A stretch of DNA of 64,000 nucleotides from Branchipolynoe longqiensis. Taxonomy: Eukaryota > Annelida > Polychaeta > Phyllodocida > Polynoidae. The position numbers were made by a program, and so were the translations under genes. Of the stretch, positions 10,988 through 20,930 are shown piece by piece. The notes beneath the pieces are model-generated. The model was not told the origin of the DNA, did no database searches, and saw nothing but the letters and a program-made list of their open reading frames with translations. The DNA lies in assembly GCA_030323885.1 (NCBI GenBank), contig CM059197.1, positions 34,551,884 through 34,615,883 of the forward strand, given 5' to 3'. Each line of letters opens with the position of its first letter. Position 1 is the stretch's first letter.

Positions 10988-11306
10988 GTTGTTTCCCATC
11001 CTAGCAACATATAACGTCATTTCAGAACGGGTGCCGACTTGTGACAGTGCGCACTCATGGCGACTTTATAGTGCTGTCCCACTGGGAGAACAGGCCACTG
11101 GCATCATGACTTGATATACCGCACAGTCACATTATCCTGACGCTGAGCTAACCAGTTCTTTCCCTTCCCTACTAATGCCAACCGCCAGGCTAGGTAGCGA
11201 GAAGTAGCATTTTTTAAGTCATTGATTTAACTCGGCTGCAATTCGAACTCCCGACCTGCGGCATGGGCAGTCTGCGCTCTACCGATTCAGTCACCATGTC
11301 CGGTTA
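10988..11306 (-). mobile_element. SINE-B with tail 1, near full length
   Basis: Runs from CATCCTAGCAACATATAACG to CTACCGATTCAGTCACCATG, with the tRNA-like head on the right. Confidence 0.85.
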
Positions 11307-11570
11307 GTGTAGATAACCTATTCGGTTTGATGTTATTTAGGTAATCAGGGTTGAGGACCTCTTTAATCAAGCTGCGACTGGCTTGGTTAGCACCGCAGAG
11401 TGACAGAGGCCGGGGATTAATTCAACAGTTTAATAATAGGCTTTCTTTCTTAAATAGAAATGAACTATTCAGAATTTCATTGTGTTATATGCTGTAAAGT
11501 ATGCATTCAACAGTTATTATATACGTTACTCTGTATACTATATTTGTGTAAATAATTCTGAATTGAAAAA
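11307..11570. other. Non-coding stretch
   Basis: AT-rich DNA with no feature recognised. Confidence 0.4.
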
Positions 11571-11571
11571 T

Positions 11572-11626
11572 GGCTGGAAGACAAGTGCTTCGGCACTGAT
11601 AAAAAACTGATTCAGCAGAATAAACA
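11572..11626 (+). repeat. Hairpin-plus-AATAAAC 3'-end module, copy 1
   Basis: GGCTGGAAGACAAGTGCTTC, then GGCACTGATAA and, about 25 bp on, CAGCAGAATAAACAT. The stem is formed by AGTGC and GCACT. Similar modules are at 17829, 23734 (inverted), 31541 and 57881. Confidence 0.7.
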
Positions 11627-11819
11627 TATTTAGCCCTCCCCCCTCCCCCACACAAAAAAGAGCATGTTTAGAATAATTGGTCATTAATTATAGAACAAGG
11701 CTATTAAGAAACAATTCATTGCAATATAATTTTCAAAAGGCTACTTTGAGTGATAGATACTATTTAAGCATTTTGTCTGTGTTATAACCAATATAATTCT
11801 ACCTATTGTAATGTTGTCA

Positions 11820-12023
11820 ACTGGTGGAGTTTCTGCGCTTCCGCACCGGCCACATGGAGAAACACACAGCATTGTACTTTCTCGCTCCGACTAAGAACTC
11901 CAACAGCGGTGGCGTAAATGCTGTAAGCATGTATACAGGCTTTCCAATTTGCCACTAGATTTTCATCTAGATTCAGTGGCCCGGGTGGTTTAACCCAGAG
12001 AGAGCCACAGCTGATCTGAAGGT
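11820..12023 (-). pseudogene. N-terminal Gag fragment of a Ty3/gypsy element
   Basis: The translation contains PPGPLNLDENLVANWKACIH, then AYSIYATAVGVLSRSEKVQ and FLHVAGAEAQKLH. This fits the N-terminal capsid pattern of many animal Ty3/gypsy Gags (a PPxPLxL block, an NWK block, and a KxVQxxxFLHxxGxEA block). The homologue would be several hundred residues. Here about 65 remain before the LTR-edge junction. Chance open reading continues through the LTR upstream. Confidence 0.75.
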
Positions 12024-12038
12024 CCACTTCTGACACCA
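12024..12038 (-). promoter_or_regulatory. Primer binding site complementary to tRNA-Leu
   Basis: The minus strand reads TGGTGTCAGAAGTGG immediately after the LTR end CA. It is the complement of the 3' end of a tRNA-Leu (CAA type in vertebrates) with its CCA tail, as recalled from memory. Confidence 0.7.
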
Positions 12039-12215
12039 TGTAATGTTGTGAATAAGAACCAACTACACGTGTTGACGTCCAGCTGCATAATGACTTTATT
12101 ATGGCGCCTCCCAGTCTGCACTGGTTGCCCGTTCGCTGGTCCCGGCCCACTGGCTCCCGGCGTGTCACGACTAAGTACATACATAGCACCTATCTCTTCC
12201 AAGACTGGTATTACA
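12039..12215 (-). repeat. 177-bp LTR
   Basis: Minus-strand boundaries TGTAATACC and ACAACATTACA give TG...CA ends with a 6-bp inverted repeat (TGTAAT/ATTACA). It contains an AATAAA signal (CCATAATAAAGTC) near 12090-12105. Confidence 0.75.
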
Positions 12216-12245
12216 GCATGAGTTGTTTAAACGTCAACGCCATCG

Positions 12246-12412
12246 GACATGGTGGCGGAATCGGAAGACTGCAGGCTTCCCGTGCCGAAGGTCGGGAGTT
12301 TTGAATCCCAACTGAGTCAAACCAATGACTTATCAAATTGATATTTGTCACTAGCTAGCCTGGCGCTCGGTATTAATAGGATAGGGAAAGGACTGGTTAG
12401 GTCAGTATCAGT
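12246..12412 (+). mobile_element. SINE-B, tail truncated
   Basis: Head (GTGGCGGAATCGGAAG), core with ACTTATCAAATTGATATTTG, and the start of tail 1 (GGACTGGTTAGGTCAGTATC). The rest of tail 1 is replaced by TTAA-element sequence. Confidence 0.8.
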
Positions 12413-12855
12413 ATATTTGAATTGCAAACATGCCAAATTAATTTTGGCAAGCACACCAACATTCTGACACAATAGGCTTCTCCAGTAACAGGTTCTATTA
12501 ATTTGTTCTTGAAGATTTATACTGCCTATTATAGATAAGTCTGAATAGACTTGTTTTCACCATTAGACAGTTTGTCGATAGAAAGCCCGAGCCTACACTG
12601 TTACCGACTCAAGGGATTTTTAACCTCCCATACCACATACACATGGTATCAGAGCAACTGGCCTATGATGATGCTGTAAGTTATACACAGTGGTGGAAAT
12701 CCAAATTGGCAGAGGTGGGGGCATGGGGATTTACCTCAGTATTCACTTCTATGTGGCAACAAATGTGGACCAGTATCTAAGTTAGGTATGTTGAATCCAA
12801 TCTAGATAATTGTTTTGGTTTTGAAAATTTGATGTTTTCATCGGACTATGCAGCT
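12413..12855. mobile_element. TTAA element remnant containing a SINE-A
   Basis: The right end TTCATCGGACTATGCAGCT is followed by TTAA (12856-12859). The left portion (GCCAAATTAATTTTGGCAAG, CAGTAACAGGTTCTATTAAT) matches the reverse orientation of the copy at 3151. The left terminus is missing. Confidence 0.65.
12505..12727 (-). mobile_element. SINE-A tail and body, head missing
   Basis: Begins CTTGAAGATTTATACTGCC and breaks at GCAGAGGTGGGGGCATGGGG before the tRNA-like head. It sits within the TTAA element. Confidence 0.8.
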
Positions 12856-12859
12856 TTAA

Positions 12860-13338
12860 GCTTTAGCGAATACTACATGTGTTAAAATGCATCAAATCTT
12901 TAAAAGAAACACAATTTTACCACGAATTTGTTTCCCATAATTCATTTGACTGAAATTGAACTTATCTGTTTTATTCCTTATACAAGATTTAAAAGAAAAT
13001 AAATTACCATAGCTTTATGTTTCATGCATGAAATATAATTAAATCAGCTGCTTACATGGTTTTCTTACTAAATTAGATTTTATACAGTGTTTACCAACTG
13101 TGTGGCCCCTTATAGCCGATGTTTATCTTTTGTCCTGTGATGGCGAGTCCGTTATGCAAACACACAAAACATGTTAAAATGCAGGTGGCTGGCTGATTAA
13201 GTATAAGGGGATCAGTTTTTAGAGTCTTATTGGCTGTGCTTTGTACGGTGGATAACCAATTCCGCACTCAATTCTCTCACCCACCCCATCACGTACACAA
13301 TACCCATACCCATAACGTGGCTAGGGAGGAGAGGAAGG
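12860..13338. other. Non-coding stretch
   Basis: No feature recognised. Composition is ordinary up to the abrupt GC rise at about 13500. Confidence 0.4.
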
Positions 13339-13358
13339 TGGTAGTTGGAATAAAACAC

Positions 13359-13364
13359 TTTATT
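13359..13364 (-). terminator. AATAAA signal at the 3' side of element 1
   Basis: The minus strand reads GTGAATAAAGTG about 140 bp beyond the end of the RT-RNase H frame, a plausible polyadenylation signal for the element transcript. Confidence 0.4.
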
Positions 13365-13501
13365 CACAGAAGGTCAAGTGCAGACAATATAAACATAAGA
13401 CAAATCCAGGTAATTAATTAAAAGCAATGAGGATATGAACAGTTTAAGGCAGTGGATAATGGAAGAGTATATGCATGAGATAGTGGTAAAAGTAAGTGTC
13501 A

Positions 13502-15445
13502 TTAAGGACCTAAGGTCAATGTCGATCGTGGGGGAGGGACCCCGAAGAGCCCTTCACCAAAACGGAGGAGAGGGCTCGAGGGGCGCCCGAGGGGGCGATC
13601 CGAGGAACGTAGGCGTGCACGGCGTCGGATGTCCAGGTGCCCTAGGCCATTATGTCCTCCAGTGGCACCCCGGCGCGCTAGCAAGCCTGGGCGGCTCCCC
13701 GGCGAAGGCTGTGGAGGGTGTAGGATGGTGAGTTCGAAGCACGCCTCGGCCGCCATGAGCCAGAGTTCCCTCGCGCAGGTCCCAAGGGTAGGGTCGCGCG
13801 CCCTCCCGGAGTCGAGGGCGGCGGCGGAGGCCATGTTGTCAGTGTTGATAACAACATTGGCTCCGGCGACGTCGGCGGGGAGGAGGGCGCGGAGGGCGAC
13901 CACGAGGTTGACCGCCTCAAGCTTGTGAATGCTGGTGAACCGAGCGCGGAACTCCTCGGAATACCCTCGGGCGTAGCAGAGGGTTGGAGAGTATGCGCCT
14001 CCGCCAGTGAGGCAGGAGTCGCACTCTATGACGACCCTCTGGGTGGCCGGCGCGCGGAGGAGATGGAGGCCGTTTGAGGCACGTCCATAGGCCGCGAACC
14101 AGGCAAGGTCCCGGAGGGCGTCGTCCCTGAGGGTGATGGTGGTGAACCAGTGGCAGCTGCGCAGGGCCGCGAGGAGGCGGGCCATGAACTTTCTCGCGGG
14201 GAGGACGCAGCTGCCGACGTGGTTGAGGCGGCCGAGGATGCTTTGAAGTGCCTGGCGCCCGAGGGTGGGGGCCGCGACACGGGCCTCACAGTCGGCCACG
14301 AGCTCGTCCACTTTGTCCGGGGCGATGCGGATCGTCATGGCCTCGTTGTCGATGGCGAAACTGAGCCAGGAGATCCGCACCGCCGCGGGGTGGCATTTAC
14401 CTGAGGCGACCTCCAGGCCGAGGGCGCCGACGAGGGCGATGAAACCGTCGAAGGCCTGGCGGGCCCTCAGGTAGGTCAGCTCACACCCGACAAAATCATC
14501 GACATAGACGAGGGCGTGGTAGCCCTCCCGCCGGAGGATCCAGGCCACCGCCGCGGTGACCCTGACGCAGGCGGCGCCCGAGGATCGGCATCCGAAGGGA
14601 AGGGTGAGGTCGACATATGTGGCCCCCTCAATGGTGACCCCGAAGAGGGGGCAGGAGATATCGGCCGTCCAGGTGTAGGCCCCCGTGCCCTCGTGAACGA
14701 GGCGGCGCCTCACGTCGGCGACAGATGGGAGCCTGTAGGCATGGGGGATCCCGAGGTATTCACGACGGGGTATCCCCGCGTTCACACTGCCCCCGGGAGG
14801 GTATGAGAGGTCGACGATGACCCGCCTCTTTCCCGGGTCGGATTTGGGGCGGGTCATCATGGGGGAGACCTGTGTCCAGGGGGTGAACGGAGGGGCTATG
14901 AAGGGGCCGGCGAGGGCGCCGTGGGCGAGCTCTGTGGCTATGAAGTCCCGGAGGTGGACTAGGTGCTCCGGGGCTTCACGGTGGTTTGCGTAGGTGGGGC
15001 GGGGGGGGGGCACCAGCGGAGTAGTTTGCCGGGAAGCCGAACTCCAGGAGGTCCACTTGTAGTGGTATTCCCGGAGGCGGCTTCTCCTAGCGGGGATGTG
15101 GAGGGCTGAGGTGAGGGGGATGCGGGCAGCCAAAAAATTGGGGAGGCCCGCTTCACGGAGGGTGTGGTAGGCCCGGGAGAAGGTGGGGTGGGAGCTCCAG
15201 GCTGTGCCTGAGAGGTGGGGGCCATATGGAGAGGAGGGTGGGGCGGTAGGCGTGGGGGGTGGGGCCGCAGGAGGGGGCAGCGGGGAGGGTATCCTGGAGG
15301 GTGGGGCTGATGACCTCGGCGATAGGCTCCCCGAGGTCGCCGGGGAGGGGGGGGGGTGGGGGGAGGGGGCAGGGTCGGGGATAGGCGGGGGAGGGTGGGG
15401 GGGCGGGGGAGGAGGTTCGGTGTGTGCAGGAGAGGGGGAGGTCAA
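13502..15445 (-). pseudogene. Reverse transcriptase-RNase H of DIRS-type element 1
   Basis: Open for 647 codons. A proline-rich start is followed by the RT lead block (LREAGLPNFLAARIP), PWTQVSPMMTRPKSDPGKRR and VIVDLSYPPGGSVNAGIP, then a catalytic box YVDDFVG near 14490. RNase H shows VIECDSCLTGGGA, KLEAVNLVVAL and VINTDNMASAAAL, three of the four expected acidic positions. Compared with element 2, about 12 residues are missing directly after the first RT aspartate (WTADIS runs straight into CPLFG), removing the RAYRQL-type stretch in frame. The last RNase H block (DALSR in element 2) is scrambled, and the frame then ends in unrelated sequence. The enzyme is almost certainly inactive. Confidence 0.85.
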
Positions 15446-16265
15446 AGTCTCGGGGAGAGGGGGTGGTGGGCGAGTCGAGGTGGGTGGAGGTGGGGGGGTG
15501 GGGCGGGGGTCGGCGTCGAAGTCGGGGAGGTGGTGTATGTAGGCTGTGTCGCCGGGTCCGGGGGCATGGGGACGGGGGCGTGGCGGGGGCGGCGGCAGCG
15601 GGGGCGGTTGGTGGGGGGGTGGGCGCTGGGTGAGCTGTCGGCTTGGATGTGAGGGGTGGTGGGGAGGGGGGTGGCGGCTCGGATGTGAGGGGTGGTGGCG
15701 GCATAGTTCTGAGGGGTGCGGCGGGGGCGTCCTGGGGTGCGGGCTGCGGCGGAGATGTGACGGCCGCTTGGGGTGGCAGGGGGGGGCGGTGAGATGTGAG
15801 GGGGGCGGTTGGCGTGGATGGGTTTACGGGGGTGTGAACGGCGGGAGTTGTGGCCGGCGGCTTCCGGTCTCCTCTGGGGAGTGTCCGGTGCGCGGCGGCT
15901 GGCGAGGGTGATGGGTTTAGTGTGGCGCAGGGCGGCGTCTCTGATGACATCATCAGAGCGGCGGCGGGTCTGGGGGCCTCTGATGACATCATCAGGGCGG
16001 CGGTTAGGGTTCTGGGTTTTAGGGCGGCGGTGTGTATGGGTGTGCGCAATATGCGCTGGGCGGCAGTGTGTGAGGGTGCGCGCACTATGCGCAGGGTGGT
16101 GTGTGTGTGGGTGCGCACAATATGCGCAGGGGTGCCGGTGTTGGGTCGGGGGGGTGGGTGGGGCGGGGGAGGCCAAGGGGTGAGTCGCCGCCGCCGGACT
16201 AAAAATCCGGCTAGGTAATCGCGGGGGTGCCTGAGCCCCGCTCCCGGGTGCACTTTGTGAAGCAC
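15442..16265 (-). pseudogene. Proline/histidine-rich linker between Gag and RT of element 1
   Basis: All frames are low-complexity Pro, Thr, Ser, Ala and His. It contains two copies of the palindrome TGATGACATCATCA (about 15948-15993) and three repeats of a TATGCGC-type word at 16040-16135. Those repeats echo the codons of the Gag CAYC motif just upstream (16270-16330). No domain is recognisable, and several frames stay open only because of base composition. Confidence 0.5.
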
Positions 16266-17370
16266 ACAGCCTCACTATGCGCCGTTAAGATACGGCGCAC
16301 GTTCGTGCAATATGCGCATGCATGCCTTTTGCGCACGCCCTGGGCTCCGTGCGCCTCGCCGGCCAGGGCGAGGTCGCATGAGGCGGGATCCCTGTTCCAG
16401 GCCGGGCAGGGGATCCCGTAGGCCTCTCGGGTATAGGGGGTGCGGGGGTCGGCTGATGGGCCAGCTTTGGGGTGGGTGAAGTGGGCGGCTGATGATCGGG
16501 CTGCGGCCCGAGGGGCTATTGTTCTGAGTCCCCCGGGGGCGCTCGCGGGGGTGGTGATCACGTCCATCCAGAGGGTGTTGATGGCGACTGGGTCGAGCCA
16601 CCCATCCTGGAGCCGTCCGTCGGCGATCCAGGCGAATATCGTCTCGGAATATCGCCGTACGGTCGGCCACGGATGGGTGACGCAGTCTCTCAACACCGTG
16701 AGGTTGTGATGGAGTAATCCGGGGAGGGATCCCGAGGGGAAGGCCGGTTGTATTCCTTCATGGTGGCCTCGCCCCTTTTCACTGCCTTCCCCTCGGCCCC
16801 CCTCTCTATGAGGTCGTTGGGGAATATATACCCTGAGGGAATACCTTTTCGTCGTCCCGTGTTTTGCGCCTCGGCCGACTCCAGGATGTCGCGGACCGCC
16901 TCGGCGGCGGAGACGGCGGAGTGGTCGAGGGCGGCGCGAGGGGCGGCGGGGAGGCGGGCCGCGGAGGCGGCGTGCTGGGTGGCGTAGAGGCTCTGCCTGC
17001 TGTAGCGGAGGTAGGTGGGGTGCACGTCTTGGGCGGCGTGTCCGGGGGCGGGGAGCAGGCGGGGAGCAGGCTGGCCGCCCCCGCCGTCCCAGAGGTGAAG
17101 TCCTGTAGAAGGTCGGCGAGGCGGTCCACCAAGGAGGGGGCCGGGGCAGCGGCCCGAGGCGGGGCGACGGCCATGGACTGTACGAGGGCGGTGAGGTGGT
17201 TCATGGAGGCTGTCTCCGCCTCCATGGCGGCGGCCTGGGCGTCCATCCGAGCGTTGACCAAGGTGGCCCTGAGGTGGCCTCGGATTGGAGGCTGGGGGCG
17301 GTCGACGTCGCGGAGGCGGCATCGTGCGAGGTGGTGGATGCGCGCCTCCCCCGGCGCGCCCCCCAGCACG
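16211..17370 (-). pseudogene. Gag-like protein of DIRS-type element 1, frameshifted
   Basis: Assembled conceptually from three frames. (1) About 17370-17100, with an Ala-rich probable coiled coil (ARMDAQAAAMEAETASMNHL). (2) About 16990-16690, with GIPSGYIFPNDLIERG and TMKEY. (3) 16696-16211, with RRYSETIFAWIADGRLQDGW and a Cys/His cluster (CPAWNRDPASCDL, then RKRHACAYC, H and C). Blocks 2 and 3 match the Gag of element 2 (KYVIRNEKKG, WFEYISAI, CLMYSEKIFNMVADKRLPNG, HICAYC). At least two frameshifts are needed, so it is not functional. Confidence 0.7.
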
Positions 17371-17828
17371 CCCCCCGGCGGCCGGCAGGTCGGCCTCGTC
17401 CTCGTGCTGCGGCAGGCATGTTGGTGTGGAGGTGTAGCCCCGGAGGCGCGATTTGCGCGAGGCGTCGTGGAGGCGAGGAGGAGGAGGAAGCCAAAAGAAA
17501 ATGAGTGCTCCAGGAGAGTGAGGAGAGGCGAGTGGCTGGGAGCAGCTAGGCGGCCGGTATATAAGGCCGGAGAGAGGGGGGGGGGGTTGCATCAGGGCGG
17601 CGGCGGAGGGAGGATGAAAGAGGGGGGGGGTCCTCCTCCCCTGCCACGAATCAACCGCAATGCGAGCATTACGACCAATAGCAGCACAGTTTTTGCTGCG
17701 AACCACCAGCTCAGCCCATAATACTGAACTTATTATGGCTAACCCACTAACACACTAACCTCCTTCATAATCTAATAATATGCCCTACCTACATATGCGC
17801 TGATTTCCTATTTACAATCTAATGTAAA

Positions 17829-17884
17829 TGGTCGGAAGACCAGTGCCTCGGCACTGACAAAAATGTATGTTCTGATGAATAAAC
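17829..17884 (+). repeat. Hairpin-plus-AATAAAC 3'-end module, copy 2
   Basis: GGTCGGAAGACCAGTGCCTC, then GGCACTGACAA and TCTGATGAATAAACTG. The stem CAGTGC/GCACTG closes a CTCG loop. This is the clearest copy. Confidence 0.75.
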
Positions 17885-18122
17885 TGTGTTACCAAAATAA
17901 AGAAAAATGTGGATAGTGCAAAGCTCCCCCAGCCCCACAAGTGTCGTGCAGCAAATAGTGCTATGTCATATGGGCCACTCCTTATATGGCTCAAGGTGTC
18001 AGATTTCAGCCTGGCAAGATGTCTGTGCAGGGCAACCAATCTGTTGGCCGGGGTCTCACACTGGACCCATTCACTGTCACTCGTTGCTGTACTAAATCTT
18101 GCATTGCAGAGCATCGCCACTC

Positions 18123-18446
18123 ACCGGGTGCGGTGGCCGAATCGGTCAAGTCCAGTCTTCCCATACGGAAGGTAGGGACTTTGAATGCCGGTCGCGTGAC
18201 ATCAATGACTTACCAAATTTATACTTGTCGCTACCTAGCCAGGCGCTCAGCATTACTAGGATAGGGCAAGGACTGGTTTGTTCGGTATCAGGGGTAATGT
18301 GACTGAGTGGGAAATTGAGTCATGGTGCTGGCAGCCTAGTTTCCAAGTAGGACAACACTATAAGGACGCCATGAGTATGCAACTGTCACAAGTCGGGATC
18401 CGTCCTGCTATGAACTTAGATGTTGGCTGGACGAAAAACTCCATCA
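18123..18446 (+). mobile_element. SINE-B with tail 1, full length
   Basis: Head GGTGCGGTGGCCGAATCGGT, core near 18215-18275, tail 1 to about 18445 (TGTTGGCTGGACGAAAAACTC). Confidence 0.85.
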
Positions 18447-18644
18447 AGTAAAGGTATTCACTGACACGTGTTGCTGTATTAAATCTTGTGTTGTGTAAAA
18501 TCTCCCCTCCCCCCGCCCGCCCCCACCTTGTTATGACACCACTGTTGTGAAACAAGATCCACACAAAAGAACACACACACAAGCAAGAAAGCATCAGCAT
18601 CTGGGTGATATGTGCTAGATGTCAAGGGATGATGTTGGATTGTT

Positions 18645-18965
18645 TGTTGTTTGTTGTTGATTTACGTCCTAGCAACATCTAAGGTCATATCAGGAGGGGT
18701 ACCGACTTGTGACAGTGTACACTCATGGCGACTTTATAGTCGCCAACGCCATGACCGGATATCCCACTCAGTCACATTATCCTGACACTGAGCCACCCAG
18801 TCCTTGCCCTATCCTAATAATGCCGAGCGCCAGGCTAGGAAGCGACAAGTATCAATTTTTAAGTCATTGGTTTGACTCGACCAGGATTCGAACTCATGGG
18901 TTCGAATCTCCCGATCTCCCGAAACAGGAGCTGGATACTCTACTCATTCGGCCACCCCGTCTGGT
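18645..18965 (-). mobile_element. SINE-B with tail 1, full length
   Basis: Opposite in orientation to the copy at 18123, 200 bp away. A short duplication in the head (TCGAACTCATGGG/TTCGAATCTCCC near 18885-18915) repeats the B-box region. Confidence 0.85.
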
Positions 18966-19004
18966 GGGTGTTTACGTAACTAACAAATCTTTAGATGGAG
19001 AAGT

Positions 19005-19009
19005 ATATC

Positions 19010-19049
<40 letters not shown>

Positions 19050-19050
19050 G
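19005..19050. repeat. TA microsatellite
   Basis: About 45 bp of alternating TA with one TG interruption. Confidence 0.9.
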
Positions 19051-19322
19051 TTGGTTGTGTTTGTATTTAATTTGACAGTGTAGCGAATAATCTACTTTGC
19101 CTCCACCACACCCTCCCTCCCACCCACACGCGCACACACACACTGACCAACTGACGCAGCCCCAGAGCGCCATCTAGAGGCAGACTGGCTAATCAGTATC
19201 CCCTAATCAGTATCCCCGAAGGAGCGCCCCCTTCCGGGACGCCTGGAATGGTGTGAGTAGTGCAAGGAAATTGGGCGTTGTGTCCTCTCCTGTAGGGCCC
19301 TTCCGGAAGGTCTGAAGCTGGT

Positions 19323-19360
19323 CTGAAGCTGTGACCCAGCACGCCGGGTCGCAGCTTCAG
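19323..19360. other. 15-bp stem, 8-nt loop hairpin
   Basis: CTGAAGCTGTGACCC pairs with GGGTCGCAGCTTCAG with one G-U (T/C) difference. The first arm's CTGAAGCTG is also present just upstream (19310-19320). Function unknown. It lies in a GC-richer island (19130-19400) with no named repeat. Confidence 0.5.
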
Positions 19361-19609
19361 CTTACACCAAGCTGAGCAACGCTGAAGCCCACTGGTACCT
19401 ATCGGGGCGGCCATATAGTGAAATGTAGCGAAGCAGTGCCAGGCGAGCAGTTGTAATCAGCGAGTGAGAACAAAATATACCCGAGTCAGTATGGTATCAG
19501 TTGTTTCTGGAACGGGCAGCTTATCGAGGGTTGCAGTAGAAGTCGCGCAGTATGTCACGCAATGTGTTATTAACCCTATAAAGTTGCAATAATATGCCGT
19601 ATGAACCCA

Positions 19610-20135
19610 TCTTGGTATTCCTTTTACAGCTCTTTTAATTCCCTTGTACGAGGCCGTCTATTGCCCTTCTATTGCCCTTCTAATGACATTTTAATACCAC
19701 TGTAATGTTCCATTGATTATCTTCTAATTACCTCATAATGATCCTCTAACTACCGTTTAATACCCCTCTAATTCTAAGGTCCTTCTAAGGCCCTTCTCAG
19801 GGCGTTGTAAGGCCCTTCTAATGCACTTCTAATGCCCTCTCAGGTCCTTCGCAGGCCCTTCTAATTCCCCTCTGTGTGCCTGTGTGCCACTCTAATGCCA
19901 CTCTAATGCCCTTATAATACCCTGCTAAGGTCCTGCTAAGACCCTGCTTAGGCCATACTAAGGCCCTTCTTAGCCCACATCTAACGCCCTTCTAAGGCCC
20001 TTCTAACGCTCTTCTAAGACCCTTCTAAGGCATTTTTGACACCCTTCTACTGCTCTCGCAAGGCTCTTCTAACGCCATTCTAAGGCACTTCTAAGGTCCT
20101 TCTGAGGTTTTTCTAATGCCCTTATGCCATTCCTA
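19610..20135. repeat. Degenerate short-period array (CCCTTCTAAKG-like)
   Basis: Dozens of imperfect reiterations of CCCTTCTAAG/CCCTTCTAATG with spacing of about 10-17 bp. It has no stable period or open frame and looks like an old, diverged simple-repeat expansion. Confidence 0.8.
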
Positions 20136-20598
20136 TAAGTATAAGGATCTTCATGCCCTCTACACATTGTCATCACGCCTTCCAAGGTGGTTCCCTAGTT
20201 TTATCCTCCATCTTTATTCGCTCAGTTCAATCTGTGTGTCTCTTTACTTTCCACTATGATATTTGTGTTTCCAAACCAGTGCATGACCAATCAACATTAA
20301 TCGTAGATCATGCCCACAGCATTAGTTCTCCGCACTGCCATCAGGTGGCAGGTCGGTAGTGGACATCCTTTATAAGACCTTTTCGTTGACTTGACCCAAT
20401 GTCGACTTGACCCAGGGCCTGGTGCCATGGTCCGATTAGACATGAACTGGCATTTCAACCTAGCATTCTTCTGGGCCATTCTTTCTTTAACCTTTACCAA
20501 ATCATCGACAGCCTTACAATGTTTTCTCGTCCTACATGGTTTTTATTTTGCCATTGCACTTCATTATGAGGCTATGTTGTCATGCTCTCAACGCCCAT
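20136..20598. other. Non-coding stretch
   Basis: No feature recognised. A short open frame at 20391-20600 lacks recognisable motifs. Confidence 0.4.
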
Positions 20599-20599
20599 G

Positions 20600-20930
20600 A
20601 AACTTACTTACTTACACCTACCGCCCAACTTTGGGCATAGGCCACAAACAAGGGCTCTCCGGTTATCCCGGTCTTGGGCCATCTTCTCCAGCTGTCTCCA
20701 TGTGTGGCCAGACCTCTTCACATCTGCCTCCAGGTCACGGTGGCAACTGTTTCTTGGCCTGCCGCTCTTCCTTTTCCCCTGTGGATTCCAGGAGAGGGCA
20801 TGGCATGTGGTGTTGAATGCAGGCTTGCAAAGGGTATGGCCAACCCATCTCCAGCGTCTCCGAAGCATCTCCTCCCCTTTGAGTTTCTTGTTTGTGATTC
20901 TGTAATGTTGTTCTTTTTTCCAGGGTGGGG
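20600..20930 (-). pseudogene. Non-LTR retrotransposon fragment: extreme C-terminus of RT polyprotein (LINE family b)
   Basis: The minus-strand translation contains RRRWRWVGHTLCKP, ALSWNPQGKRKSGRPRN, DLEADVKRSGHTWRQLEKMA and LVCGLCP before a stop at 20608. This string of motifs is the familiar carboxy end of a widespread animal LINE lineage. Just downstream (minus strand) is AAGTAAGTAAG, a short tandem 3' terminus as in RTE-like LINEs. The 5' side is truncated. Overlapping frames in this segment are shadows. Confidence 0.85.

Larger units (their letters stand above)
11807..12215 (-). mobile_element. Collapsed Ty3/gypsy-like LTR retrotransposon remnant
   Basis: Minus-strand order is a complete short LTR (12215-12039), primer binding site, start of gag, then a direct jump to TGACAACATTACA at 11819-11807. 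The last 11 bp (TGTAATGTTGT on the plus strand) equal the LTR 3' edge. Almost all of the internal region and nearly all of the second LTR are gone. I found no target-site duplication at the outer edges. Confidence 0.75.
13340..17730 (-). mobile_element. DIRS-1-type retroelement, GC-rich, degraded and lacking its recombinase (element 1)
   Basis: Minus-strand order: gag, proline-rich linker, RT plus RNase H, then an AT-rich 3' segment with an AATAAA signal at 13359-13364. No tyrosine recombinase follows RNase H, so the 3' coding part is deleted. GC and CpG content is far above the surroundings from 13500 to 17700. I assign it to the tyrosine-recombinase retroelements because its RT, RNase H and Gag blocks align with the more complete element at 48650-54385, which has a recombinase. 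The outer ends are uncertain. Confidence 0.8.

Noticed and set aside
11803..12189. A single 128-codon protein
   Set aside because: Only the part after the primer binding site resembles Gag; the rest reads through the LTR.
15153..17721. Many long Gly/Arg/Val-rich or Pro-rich frames on both strands in the GC-rich block
   Set aside because: High GC leaves all six frames open; only the frames with RT, RNase H and Gag motifs are supported.
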